From the NCBI GenBank assembly GCA_938045585.1, contig CALIAU010000020.1:122767-186766 (forward strand): a stretch of DNA of 64,000 nt. Reading direction: 5' to 3'. Positions 56,301 to 64,000 of this stretch are shown here, piece after piece. Numbering within the stretch: position 1 is the stretch's first letter; every line of letters begins with the position of its first letter. This DNA comes from an uncultured Saprospiraceae bacterium. Its GTDB lineage: Bacteria > Bacteroidota > Bacteroidia > Chitinophagales > Saprospiraceae. Both the position numbers and the translations under genes were made by a program. The notes beneath the pieces are model-generated. The model saw only the letters and a program-made list of their open reading frames with translations. It was not told the origin of the DNA and did not search any database.

Positions 56301-57732
56301 TTAAAGGCGGTTCCACTGGATAGTCTGCTAAGCAATCTTGTCCAGTTACTGCCACAAAGTCTGGAGGATTGACATCTGGTGCACATACTAAAAATGGCGC
56401 TTGGTTGTCTATAATATCTATCGTCTGGGGTACTATCATTGTGCTTTCTCCATTACACCACCATTCTCTTACCTCCCAGGTTCTGACAATCTTCTTTTTA
56501 CATGGTGTATCAATCAATACAATATCTGTATATTCCACAAAGGTCATACACAATACCTGAGCAGGATATAATGAAAGTCCGTTTTGCGTAGGCACCCCTG
56601 TTATAGTTGGCGAAGGATTTCCATTCGCATCCATTGGTTGATTCTTAAAACAGTCTGTATTGTCATTATCCATAAAGACTGTATCTGATGGAAACTCAAT
56701 GCCTGTAAGATCAACTCTTTCTATAAATATTTCTTGTGTGCAAGTATCTCCCTGATTTCCTGATCCATCAATTGCTGTAAATGTTCTAGTGACCATAGAT
56801 GTATATAATGGATCACAAGGAAGAGCTTCTACGACTTCATTTAATAAAATGATATCTACAGTCCTACAGTCTGCTTCTGTTCCTGTTACCGTTACATCAT
56901 CAATGGCAAAAAAGTCTCCTGAGTCGTGTACTATCACATAGGCAATATCTGGAGCGCTTACAGTAAGAACAGCTGTAGTATTCAAATTTGCAGGTCCACT
57001 TGTTGATGTAAGTAATACATCCCCTGCATCATAGGCCTCCAAAAATAAGGTGGATATAGATGTATAGTTAAGAGATACTGTAGACCATGTTCCACTTGCT
57101 GCACTAATAGTAATACTAGGAGATAAGGGTGAAAACAATACATTTGATCCTGAAGAAGGAGGATAAGAGTCGCTTAAGCAATCGTCTGCAGATGCAATTT
57201 GCGCATTTTCAAAAATAAAACCTGGAATCTGCGTTGTTACTGGTGAAAAACAGAGATTGGGCTGATCTTCAAAATCTACAACTACAGTTCCTATTCCATC
57301 GAGCACCGTTGGCTCTATTGCCGTGCTCAATCCATTACAAGAAACTGTATCGTTTTCACAAATTACCCGAGGTGAAAGTTTGTCTTCTATCAAAGCGTAA
57401 CCCCAACACACAATCCCACAATCCGGAGCATTTAATTCTACCTTTAAGTTCATGCCTACCATTTCCTGATCGACAATATTAGAAGGCAGTACATTCCCCC
57501 ATGGGTCTGTTAGTACTACAAAGGCAGTCGTTAAACATGTAACTGGGTCTACGCCCGTTGCTATCATAGCTGGCGTAATTTCCGCTGTACAGTCTGTTCC
57601 TAAACTGATATTAATCTGCTCTATACACTGAGCAGACATCTTCGTATTGAAGGATAATAAAATGATAACTCCTAGAAAGAAATTTCCTAGAGCCTTTTGT
57701 GCACGTTGTAATGCATCCGTTCGTTTCCGCAT
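53374..57732 (-). CDS. Large secreted multidomain protein with dockerin-like module and T9SS sorting domain
   Basis: Signal peptide; HYR-like repeats (DNTDCFKNQPMDANGN, QAPFLVCAPDVNPPDF); NGVTTLDLIFIQRHVLGLDVLDSPYKILAADVNGSESVTSIDIVELRKLILGIY; C-terminal QNQPNPWSDYTEINYNLTQASKVVLTVFDIQGRQAF...KKMLLVE. Confidence 0.93.
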   Translation of the reverse strand: MRKRTDALQRAQKALGNFFLGVIILLSFNTKMSAQCIEQINISLGTDCTAEITPAMIATGVDPVTCLTTAFVVLTDPWGNVLPSNIVDQEMVGMNLKVELNAPDCGIVCWGYALIEDKLSPRVICENDTVSCNGLSTAIEPTVLDGIGTVVVDFEDQPNLCFSPVTTQIPGFIFENAQIASADDCLSDSYPPSSGSNVLFSPLSPSITISAASGTWSTVSLNYTSISTLFLEAYDAGDVLLTSTSGPANLNTTAVLTVSAPDIAYVIVHDSGDFFAIDDVTVTGTEADCRTVDIILLNEVVEALPCDPLYTSMVTRTFTAIDGSGNQGDTCTQEIFIERVDLTGIEFPSDTVFMDNDNTDCFKNQPMDANGNPSPTITGVPTQNGLSLYPAQVLCMTFVEYTDIVLIDTPCKKKIVRTWEVREWWCNGESTMIVPQTIDIIDNQAPFLVCAPDVNPPDFVAVTGQDCLADYPVEPPLILTDCNDPTWTVSYLLADENGQPPVNGAYTNVGVVPDGDSYIIEGLPAGRVWLRYTAVDACYNQNECFREIYIVDGSDPIAICQDQEVVSLNSDGKAWVCAESIDAGSFDACGPVTIQIARMDDNCGVPENLVFGDCVEFCCEDLPDPDGTGGCHMVAMQVTDAGGRSNQCMVEICVQNKLPALLSCPPDVTVECTVDFDIDNLDTQFGVPTVIGNCSQMVSESATSSFDNCGAGSITRTFTAFGATDGPPTVCTQTITFVNSDPFDGTGITWPADYTADDLCSLADLDPGDLPAGSQEPVIVGDNECSLVGQDYDDEIFQFANGQDACFKIIRHWTIIDWCQKVNGVHPRWEWDQIIKINNTEGPELGSLPDVDVESTDVDCSAAFVPLTASATDDCTDPAFLIWNYKIDANCDGTYDLFGTTNDASGEYPIGEHCIEWTVQDGCGNFTTDTQDFSVENTKTPVPVCFNGLAAELTASDTDGDGIPDNEVVELWASDFDASSYSPCGYDITFSFSADVNDTNVTFDCDDIGIQPIQMWVTDSNGQQSFCTTFVDIQDSNMDDICPPNLMGTVIGEIRTSDDNMIADVQVSLEGSTTPMEMTDSDGHYDFGSMPAGGSYMVVPDKDDDYLNGVTTLDLIFIQRHVLGLDVLDSPYKILAADVNGSESVTSIDIVELRKLILGIYAELPNNSSWNFLNAAHHFIDVTDPWSSQMENMYEIPNLQGTANIPFVGYKVGDVNNSAVSNLQAGLETELRTQGISLIVDQVAEQAGKIFKHPVYADAFISLEGLQATISLEAAQGNFVGLEAAGLDMDNSNYAIHKDGSAVSLSWNTAEAIDFDKNEVLFYILMEGAGSNNFTLAKDGMTAETYLDGQAGTLDLETRTNAAIVQSLTVSQNQPNPWSDYTEINYNLTQASKVVLTVFDIQGRQAFTQTENVTAGKHSIRIASSDLSGSGIYTYILQTDNETVRKKMLLVE

Positions 57733-58019
57733 CTTGAGATATTTAAAAAAAGTAAATTAAATCCTTAGTTAACTTACTGTCTTTATTGATGTAGTTTTCT
57801 TGCAGTTAACCGAACTGCGCAGAATCAAATACGGGATGATTGTAACCCTGCTAAGCATAGTTACATAGGTCAAATATATAAAAGATTTTAATATATATAG
57901 AATAGTTTTAATATATAATTACTTGGTCTTGTGATTGTAGTGTCAAAAGTACTGAGTGTCAACTAGCTTATATATATGCTTTTTTTAATATGATCGAAAA
58001 AAATATTTTTTGCTAGACT

Positions 58020-59018
58020 TTAAACAATAGTCCTACCAACAGCGGCTGCCACTGCAGACAACGAAGCATATAATTCCCTGAAGCTCGCATGGTCTAATTG
58101 CTGCGCTGCATCTGATTTCGCCTGCTTAGGAGTTGGGTGTACTTCAATAAGTAAACCATCTACCCCCATTGCAACACAGGCGCGCGTGAGATCAGGAATT
58201 CCATAGGCATGGCCCATCGCGTGTGAGGGATCTAATATGATGGGGAGATTACAGTGTTCTTTTAAATAGGAAACACCGCATAGATCTAAGGTAAACCTTG
58301 TCTTCGTTTCAAATGCACGAATACCTCGTTCACATAAAACAACTTGCTCATTTCCACCGGACAAAACAAATTCTGCGCATTGGACAAATTCCTGTAGGGT
58401 TGCACCAAAGCCTCTCTTAAGAAGTACCGGCTTGTTTATTTTAGCACAGGCTCTTAAGATTCCTTGATCATACATTGCTTTTGCCCCTACCTGTATCACA
58501 TCAGAATATTCTATTACCTTATCAATATGACTGGCATCTCTTGCTTCTGTGATAATGACCAATCCATGTTCTTTGCGCATGCGCTGTAACAACTTAAGCC
58601 CTTCTAATCCCAAACCCTGAAAACTGTAGGGAGAGGTTCTTGGTTTATAACAGCCTCCACGAAGAGTAGATAAACCAAGTTCTTTAAGAAGACTGGATGA
58701 TTCTTGAATTTGGCTTTCTGATTCTACAGAACAGGGTCCTGCTATCAATAGGGTATTTCCCGTACTCCCTCCAATTACTTTATCACCTATACGTACTTCT
58801 CTCGTTTGCTTCTGATACTTTCTAGAAGAAAGCTGCATGTCATTATCAAATACAAACTGTGCAGATATATCTTCCTCGTATTCCTTGGGCAGCTCTTTTA
58901 AAGAAGAAGAAGAAATCAGGACATACCTATCTTGTTCTTCTATCACAAATGCTTTTAAGGCATCCCCTATTTTCTGTGCTCGCTCTAAACCCTTTGTTTT
59001 TTCTATATGCAGAATCAT
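58020..59018 (-). CDS. 3-deoxy-7-phosphoheptulonate synthase (DAHP synthase)
   Basis: LIAGPCSVESESQI, LRGGCYKPRTSPYSFQGLGLEGL, ILDPSHAMGH, LLIEVHPTPKQAKSDAAQQL. Confidence 0.95.
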   Translation of the reverse strand: MILHIEKTKGLERAQKIGDALKAFVIEEQDRYVLISSSSLKELPKEYEEDISAQFVFDNDMQLSSRKYQKQTREVRIGDKVIGGSTGNTLLIAGPCSVESESQIQESSSLLKELGLSTLRGGCYKPRTSPYSFQGLGLEGLKLLQRMRKEHGLVIITEARDASHIDKVIEYSDVIQVGAKAMYDQGILRACAKINKPVLLKRGFGATLQEFVQCAEFVLSGGNEQVVLCERGIRAFETKTRFTLDLCGVSYLKEHCNLPIILDPSHAMGHAYGIPDLTRACVAMGVDGLLIEVHPTPKQAKSDAAQQLDHASFRELYASLSAVAAAVGRTIV

Positions 59019-59039
59019 AGTTCTATTGTATTTATGCGT

Positions 59040-59510
59040 CTAGGGTAATAAGAGTTCAAAAATGACATCTAATTCATCATAGGATTTTACACCAACTTTG
59101 GTTTCGTCTCCACCTCGCAAAATTAAGCCAAGCTCCATTCCTTGTTCGATTATAAACTGTATATCTTCCACCCCATCAAATCCATCAATAAATGCTCCTT
59201 TAGTAAAGCCGCCATCCGCAAAATTGATGATGGGAAATTCTTCCTTTCCATCCACTATTTTTTGTGCATCGCAAACAGCATCCAACTGCAGTACCTCCTC
59301 AAATAAATTTGCACCTGCCACATCAGTAAGCTGACCCAAGGTTTTTGGTCCTTCTACCCACTCCACAATTTCATTGATTTTGTCATAGCCCAAAAAATCC
59401 GACCCCTCTGGGTTTAAATCAAAGCCTAAGTAGTCCACACCATAGGCTGCGAAGTAACGCGCATCTGTCAAGTTATTAATGGAAAGTACAGCGATTTTAA
59501 GTCTTAGCAT
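59040..59510 (-). CDS. Divergent TrpF-like (phosphoribosylanthranilate isomerase-like) protein
   Basis: MLRLKIAVLSINNLTDARYFAAYGVDYLGFDLNPEGSDFL resembles TrpF N-termini but lacks the KICG motif; 156 aa. Confidence 0.6.
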   Translation of the reverse strand: MLRLKIAVLSINNLTDARYFAAYGVDYLGFDLNPEGSDFLGYDKINEIVEWVEGPKTLGQLTDVAGANLFEEVLQLDAVCDAQKIVDGKEEFPIINFADGGFTKGAFIDGFDGVEDIQFIIEQGMELGLILRGGDETKVGVKSYDELDVIFELLLP

Positions 59511-59616
59511 TTTCTCTATTCTAGTCGCACAAAGGTATAAGAATTGTTAAACTCATTTATCTTCGATCACAGTACTCTTTCCATTATTTATTGTTTTCCT
59601 TACATTCGCAAGAGAC

Positions 59617-59931
59617 ATGAGTTATTACGACAAAGTATATGAGGTCACACTGACCATTCCTCCTGGGCGGGTAAGCACCTATGGAGCTATCGCAGACTAT
59701 CTTGCCTTGGGTTCTGCTCGTATGGTAGGTTATGCCCTAAATAAATGCCATAGGTTTGAAGAACCTATTCCAGCACATCGTGTCGTGAATAGAAATGGAG
59801 AATTAACGGGCAGGAATATGTTTGCATCTCCTACCCGTATGCAGGAGCTCTTGGAAAGTGAAAACATAGAAGTAAAAAACAACAGAGTTGTTGATTTCAA
59901 AACTCTATTTTGGCATCCGCAAGACATGTAA
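59617..59931 (+). CDS. Alkyltransferase-like protein (MGMT family, PAHR instead of PCHR)
   Basis: IPPGRVSTYGAIADYLALGSARMVGYALNKC...IPAHRVVNRNGELTGR. Confidence 0.9.
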   Translation: MSYYDKVYEVTLTIPPGRVSTYGAIADYLALGSARMVGYALNKCHRFEEPIPAHRVVNRNGELTGRNMFASPTRMQELLESENIEVKNNRVVDFKTLFWHPQDM

Positions 59932-59933
59932 CT

Positions 59934-60656
59934 GTGACAAAACGCATTCACCTTATATCTGGCCCTAGAAACATATCCACCGCGCTGATGTATTCTTTTG
60001 GAAATAGAGAAGACTGTAGGGTTATAGACGAACCCATGTATGCCGTGTATCTTTCTAAGCATGCTGTAGAGCACCCAGGCAGAGAAGAAACACTTGCCTC
60101 GCTTTCTTCAGATATGAAAGAGGTAAAAAACAATGTCATCTTAGCTCCTTATAATTCAGAGCTTTTGTTTATCAAAAACATGGCCCACCATTTTATTGAT
60201 GTAGATCACAGTTTTATTTATACACTGGATAATGTATTTCTTATTCGAAACCCAAAACAACTCATAGCCTCCTTTGCACAGGTGATTTCTACACCAACCA
60301 TGCAAGACATAGGGCTAGAAAAAGAATACCAACTTTTCCAAGATATTGCAAGTAAGAATAATAAACCACCCATCGTACTAGATTCTGGTCTACTTTTACA
60401 AAACCCCAAAGCCGTTTTGCAAAGCCTTTGCGCTCAATTGGACATACCCTTTCATGACAGTATGTTGTCTTGGAAAGCAGGCCCTAGAAAGGAAGATGGT
60501 GTCTGGGCAAAGTACTGGTATGCCAATGTCCACAAGTCTACTGGATTCTCCCCACAGAAAACAAGTAGTCGAGATCTACCTACACATCTAGAAGAACTTT
60601 ATCTTAAAGCAAAAGTGTATTACGACAAACTGTATAAACACGCAATTAGAAATTAA
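59934..60656 (+). CDS. Sulfotransferase-like P-loop protein
   Basis: RIHLISGPRNISTALMYSFGNREDCRVIDEPMYAVYL; VFLIRNPKQLIASF. GTG at 59934 fits better than the track start at 59910. Confidence 0.75.
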   Translation: MTKRIHLISGPRNISTALMYSFGNREDCRVIDEPMYAVYLSKHAVEHPGREETLASLSSDMKEVKNNVILAPYNSELLFIKNMAHHFIDVDHSFIYTLDNVFLIRNPKQLIASFAQVISTPTMQDIGLEKEYQLFQDIASKNNKPPIVLDSGLLLQNPKAVLQSLCAQLDIPFHDSMLSWKAGPRKEDGVWAKYWYANVHKSTGFSPQKTSSRDLPTHLEELYLKAKVYYDKLYKHAIRN

Positions 60657-60658
60657 TT

Positions 60659-61576
60659 ATGCTACAAAAATTTAACCCAAAAAACGCAGACATCCAGATC
60701 TATGTTGGCGATGGTCTTTACCACAGAAACGAGGCAAAAATTTCAGTGTTTGACAGTGTTGTCCAAGGAGGCGATGCCGTATGGGAAGGACTGCGTATTT
60801 ATAAAGGATCTGTCTTTATGCTGGATAGACATCTCAACAGACTTCTTGAGTCTGCGCACGCTATGGCTTTTCAAAACATACCTACTAAGGAAGAAATTGC
60901 ACATACTCTCTATGCTACCCTGAATGCGAATAAGATGTATGACGATGTACATGTGCGCTTGACGCTTACACGCGGAGAAAAAATCACGAGTGGCATGGAC
61001 CCACGATTAAATTCTAAAGGTCTCAATCTCATTATCCTGCCAGAATGGAAGCCCCTGGTATATGATAATACAAATGGCATAAAAGTAATTACCTCAAGCA
61101 TACGTAGAAATTCGCCTAGCAATCTAGACTCTAAGATTCATCACAACAATCTTATAAATAATATACTCGCAAAAATTCAAGCAAACTTTGCGGATGTTGA
61201 CGCAGCACTTATGTTGGATTTAAATGGATTTGCAGCAGAACTGAACGGTTCTAATATTTTTATCGTTAAGAACAATGCATTGATCACTCCCTTTGCTGAT
61301 GCCTGTCTCCATGGAATAACCCGAGGCTTTGTTCTGGAGTTAGCAGAGCAGTCTAAAATACCTCACAAAGAAAAAAATATCTCATTGACAGAAATATATA
61401 ATGCGGATGAAGCGTTTGCTACAGGAACCTGGGGCGAACTCACTCCTATCAAAGAAATAGATGGCAGAGCTATTAGCAATAAAACTGGCTCTAATATCCT
61501 TTCTAAAATAAATGCAGCATTCGACGCAAACAAAGCACAGTTCTTAACTGAAATACCAAAGTCAATTAGCTTATGA
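60659..61576 (+). CDS. Class IV aminotransferase (branched-chain aminotransferase/D-amino acid transaminase-like)
   Basis: VFDSVVQGGDAVWEGLRIYKGSVFMLDRHLNRLLESA, DAALMLDLNGFAAELNGSNIFIVKN, GITRGFVLELA, ADEAFATGTWGELTPIKEIDGR. Confidence 0.92.
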   Translation: MLQKFNPKNADIQIYVGDGLYHRNEAKISVFDSVVQGGDAVWEGLRIYKGSVFMLDRHLNRLLESAHAMAFQNIPTKEEIAHTLYATLNANKMYDDVHVRLTLTRGEKITSGMDPRLNSKGLNLIILPEWKPLVYDNTNGIKVITSSIRRNSPSNLDSKIHHNNLINNILAKIQANFADVDAALMLDLNGFAAELNGSNIFIVKNNALITPFADACLHGITRGFVLELAEQSKIPHKEKNISLTEIYNADEAFATGTWGELTPIKEIDGRAISNKTGSNILSKINAAFDANKAQFLTEIPKSISL

Positions 61577-62004
61577 AAAATATAATCTCGTTTACAATAT
61601 GCATGTTCTTTCTTACATCTATAAGTTTGGCACAATCTGTCATAGGTGTATGGAAAAACGTAGATGATGAAGATGGTAAGGTAAAGTCCCACCTGGAAGT
61701 CTACGAAGAAGACGGAATGATCCACGCACGTGTTAAGAAGTTACTTGATAACGCTACCATTACCACTTGTATAAAATGCAAGGACGAAAGAAAGGACCAG
61801 GATATAGAAGGTATGGTAATTATGTGGGATATGAAGCCAGAAAAAAAGAAAAATAAGTACAAGGGTGGAAAAATTCTTGACCCTAAAAATGGTAAGACCT
61901 ACAGCTGCAAAATAGAGCTTAAAAGCCCCGATGTACTTAAGGTTAGAGGCTATATCAAGGCACCGCTTTTTGGACGTACACAGGAGTGGTTTCGACTCAA
62001 ATGA
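61573..62004 (+). CDS. DUF2147 family secreted protein
   Basis: SVIGVWKNVDDEDGKVKSHLEVYEEDGMIHARVKKLL...MVIMWDMKPEK...GGKILDPKNGKTYSCKIELKSPDVLKVRGYI. Confidence 0.92.
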   Translation: MKNIISFTICMFFLTSISLAQSVIGVWKNVDDEDGKVKSHLEVYEEDGMIHARVKKLLDNATITTCIKCKDERKDQDIEGMVIMWDMKPEKKKNKYKGGKILDPKNGKTYSCKIELKSPDVLKVRGYIKAPLFGRTQEWFRLK

Positions 62005-62082
62005 TTGTCTGAGAACACAATATTCCCTACTTCTTTTAAGTTATAATGGCGATATCTTATTAAATCATGCTTAATCCTATAT

Positions 62083-62316
62083 ATGGAGAAAACTTACACT
62101 GACCTTTCACTTATTAAATTTCTTTACAAAGACACTGGAATCGCAGAGTATTTCGAGACCCAAAACAGGATCGAAGAGGATGCTTCTGTATCAAAAAGAT
62201 TTAAAGAATTAAGAGCATCTATGAAGGCTCTTCCCGCTGTTAGTTTTAGCCCTAAATTGAGTTCTATGAATACAATTTTGGCGTACAGTAAAGGATTTTC
62301 GTTTAGCCTAAGCTAG
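62083..62316 (+). CDS. Hypothetical small protein
   Basis: 77-aa ORF followed by a strong + strand terminator. Confidence 0.55.
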   Translation: MEKTYTDLSLIKFLYKDTGIAEYFETQNRIEEDASVSKRFKELRASMKALPAVSFSPKLSSMNTILAYSKGFSFSLS

Positions 62317-62338
62317 ACCCCAAGTGACAAAAATTATC

Positions 62339-62373
62339 AAGGCTATTCGTGTAACGCGAGTAGCCTTTTTTTT
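62339..62373 (+). terminator. Rho-independent terminator (plus strand)
   Basis: AAGGCTATTCG...CGAGTAGCCTTTTTTTT. Confidence 0.85.
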
Positions 62374-62385
62374 ATTAAGAAAGTT

Positions 62386-62479
62386 TTGGGCGTGCCCTAC
62401 CTGTTTACACAGGCAGGTCGTGTCGTCCGCAGCTTGGTCCTTCGGACTCCCTACAGGGACTGCTACCACCACTCACGCG
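62386..62479 (+). repeat. Dispersed structured intergenic repeat, divergent copy D
   Basis: TTGGGCGTGCCCTACCTGTTTACACAGGCAGGTCG...GCTTGGTCCTTCGGACTCCCTACAGGGACTGCTACCACCACTCACGCG; ends and hairpins conserved, middle diverged. Confidence 0.75.
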
Positions 62480-62560
62480 TCGCAAATAGCCTTTGCTAAT
62501 TTGTTCGTTTTTCTATTGCGACCCTACGATTTATTAATGGATTTCTATTCTTCTCATGCA

Positions 62561-62595
62561 ATAAAAAAGGTCTCTAACGAAACCGCTAGAGACCC
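62561..62595 (-). terminator. Rho-independent terminator (minus strand)
   Basis: GGTCTCTA...TAGAGACC 8-bp stem followed on the minus strand by TTTTTT, downstream of 62623-64000. Confidence 0.85.
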
Positions 62596-62622
62596 TAAGA
62601 ATCCTTTTTGTTCTATATCAAT

Positions 62623-64000
62623 TTACTCAATCACTATCATTTTCTTTGTCGCAGTAAAATCTCCACTCTCTAACTGATAGTACATCACTCCTGATGTGCC
62701 TAACTGTCCTTTCGTCAACTCTATTACGTGAGACCCGCTTTCGTAGTCACCTGAAACAACTGTTAGTACTTTTCCTGTTACATCCATAACAGTTAAGGTA
62801 GCTTGACCAGCTTTTCCTAATGTGAATCCAATCTGCGTAGTTTCTCCAAATGGGTTTGGCTCATTCTGCGCAAGCGCAAACGCTGCAAGTTCTCCCTTGC
62901 CTCCTCGCATGCTTACTTCAGCCACCTCCAAGTGAGATCCTACATAGGCTTCTGCATCTGTTACTCCTGATACTAAGCTTAGCTCTGTTCCTCCCGCTAC
63001 TTCAAGAGTAAATAGAACGGTACCTTCAGCAAATGTATTTGCTTCTGTTCCTGAGAATGAAGTAGTAATTACTCCTCCTTTCAAGATTCCAAAGTTGCTA
63101 GCATCTACTTGTAATGCTCCTCTTCGCACGCCTTCAAGCATTCCGTTTAACTGCATTGTAAACTGGTAAGCATATACATCTGTAAAGTTCTCTCCTGCTC
63201 TTACTTCGATCAAGTTCTGACCTAAGGCCTCTACTTCGAAGCCTACTGTAGATCCGCTTCTTGTGTCTACATCCACATCGAGTAAGTTAGCTGTAACGCT
63301 TCCGTTTACATCTCCTATCTTAACGCCTACGAAATCCTCTTCCATCATGTCAGCCTCTAATCCTACAATATCTATTGCCTCAGTGAAAGGGAATGGATCC
63401 ATAGTCATTACTTGATTCGCTATTGGGAATCTCCAGCTATCATTCTGTGGTAACTCATCATAAATACCCAAGATTAATTTTCTTAGTTCTACGATATCTA
63501 TTCCACTTATACTTTCATCACTATTGATATCCGCTGCAATTAATTTGTACCCACTATCTAGGTTCTGTAGTTGTAAGATATGTCTCTGGATTAATACGAG
63601 ATCTAAAGTAGATACTCCGTTTAACCAGTCGCCTGTCTTATCTGCTGATACCTGATAGGTATTATAATGTAGGTTATCCATGAAGGCATAGTAACCATCT
63701 TCTACTGTATCATCAAATCTTGGATACTCTGGCTGTGTAGGACTCACCACTGTTACACCTACTCCTGCTACTGTCTCTCCTGATTCTGTTGCTATTGTTC
63801 CTGCTATATCAGACCTCGGAATAGCCACTCCTAAACATTGCTCTCCGTGAATGATTAGGGTTACCCAACAGAAATCTGTATTGAACTTCTCATCCCATAC
63901 ACTTACTCTGATATCATTCTCTCCACACCACTCTGTCCCTACGAACTTAGTTCCTGAAGATCCTGTTGCTGGATTCCATCTTTGTACTGGGAAACCATTC
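62623..64000 (-). CDS. Secreted protein with dockerin-like module and T9SS sorting domain, partial (5' end beyond window)
   Basis: NGVSTLDLVLIQRHILQLQNLDSGYKLIAADINSDESISGIDIVELRKLILGIY; C-terminal QNEPNPFGETTQIGFTLGKAGQATLTVMDVTGKVL...KKMIVIE. The reading frame stays open upstream of the track Met (63828): ...VWDEKFNTDFCWVTLIIHGEQCLGVAIPRSD. Confidence 0.93.
   Translation of the reverse strand, partial: NGFPVQRWNPATGSSGTKFVGTEWCGENDIRVSVWDEKFNTDFCWVTLIIHGEQCLGVAIPRSDIAGTIATESGETVAGVGVTVVSPTQPEYPRFDDTVEDGYYAFMDNLHYNTYQVSADKTGDWLNGVSTLDLVLIQRHILQLQNLDSGYKLIAADINSDESISGIDIVELRKLILGIYDELPQNDSWRFPIANQVMTMDPFPFTEAIDIVGLEADMMEEDFVGVKIGDVNGSVTANLLDVDVDTRSGSTVGFEVEALGQNLIEVRAGENFTDVYAYQFTMQLNGMLEGVRRGALQVDASNFGILKGGVITTSFSGTEANTFAEGTVLFTLEVAGGTELSLVSGVTDAEAYVGSHLEVAEVSMRGGKGELAAFALAQNEPNPFGETTQIGFTLGKAGQATLTVMDVTGKVLTVVSGDYESGSHVIELTKGQLGTSGVMYYQLESGDFTATKKMIVIE

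Overview
This 64 kb window looks like a chromosomal segment of a marine-type Bacteroidetes, possibly Saprospiraceae-like. Supporting signs are type IX secretion C-terminal domains, dockerin-like surface proteins, TAnnTTTG-like promoter boxes and low GC. I saw no rRNA, tRNA, CRISPR array, prophage or intact IS element. Most genes are ordinary: pbp1A, purL, recO, ileS, a DAHP synthase and an ECF sigma factor. The most interesting loci are: (1) four copies of a ~100 bp GC-rich intergenic element whose variable hairpin keeps pairing while its sequence changes; (2) a collapsed uronate/alginate-type operon (cupin, MFS fragment joined to a KDPG-aldolase fragment, plus an upstream frame-broken remnant) still preceded by a 37-bp near-perfect palindromic operator; (3) a candidate structured ncRNA with three stem-loops and a T8 terminator beside it; (4) a GGGTGT/ACACCC-rich array ahead of a strong terminator; (5) a tight GH63-like hydrolase / Na+ symporter / glycerate kinase operon that may catabolise mannosyl- or glucosylglycerate; (6) a cyanophycin locus (cphA, cphB, isoaspartyl peptidase). 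Others are a His-rich FtsX-type ABC permease, a cytochrome c/PA14/propeller/DUF1080 fusion, a ParDE module with a perfect palindrome, and several enzyme-family proteins lacking their catalytic cysteine. All calls come from reading the sequence and the supplied ORFs; no database search was run.
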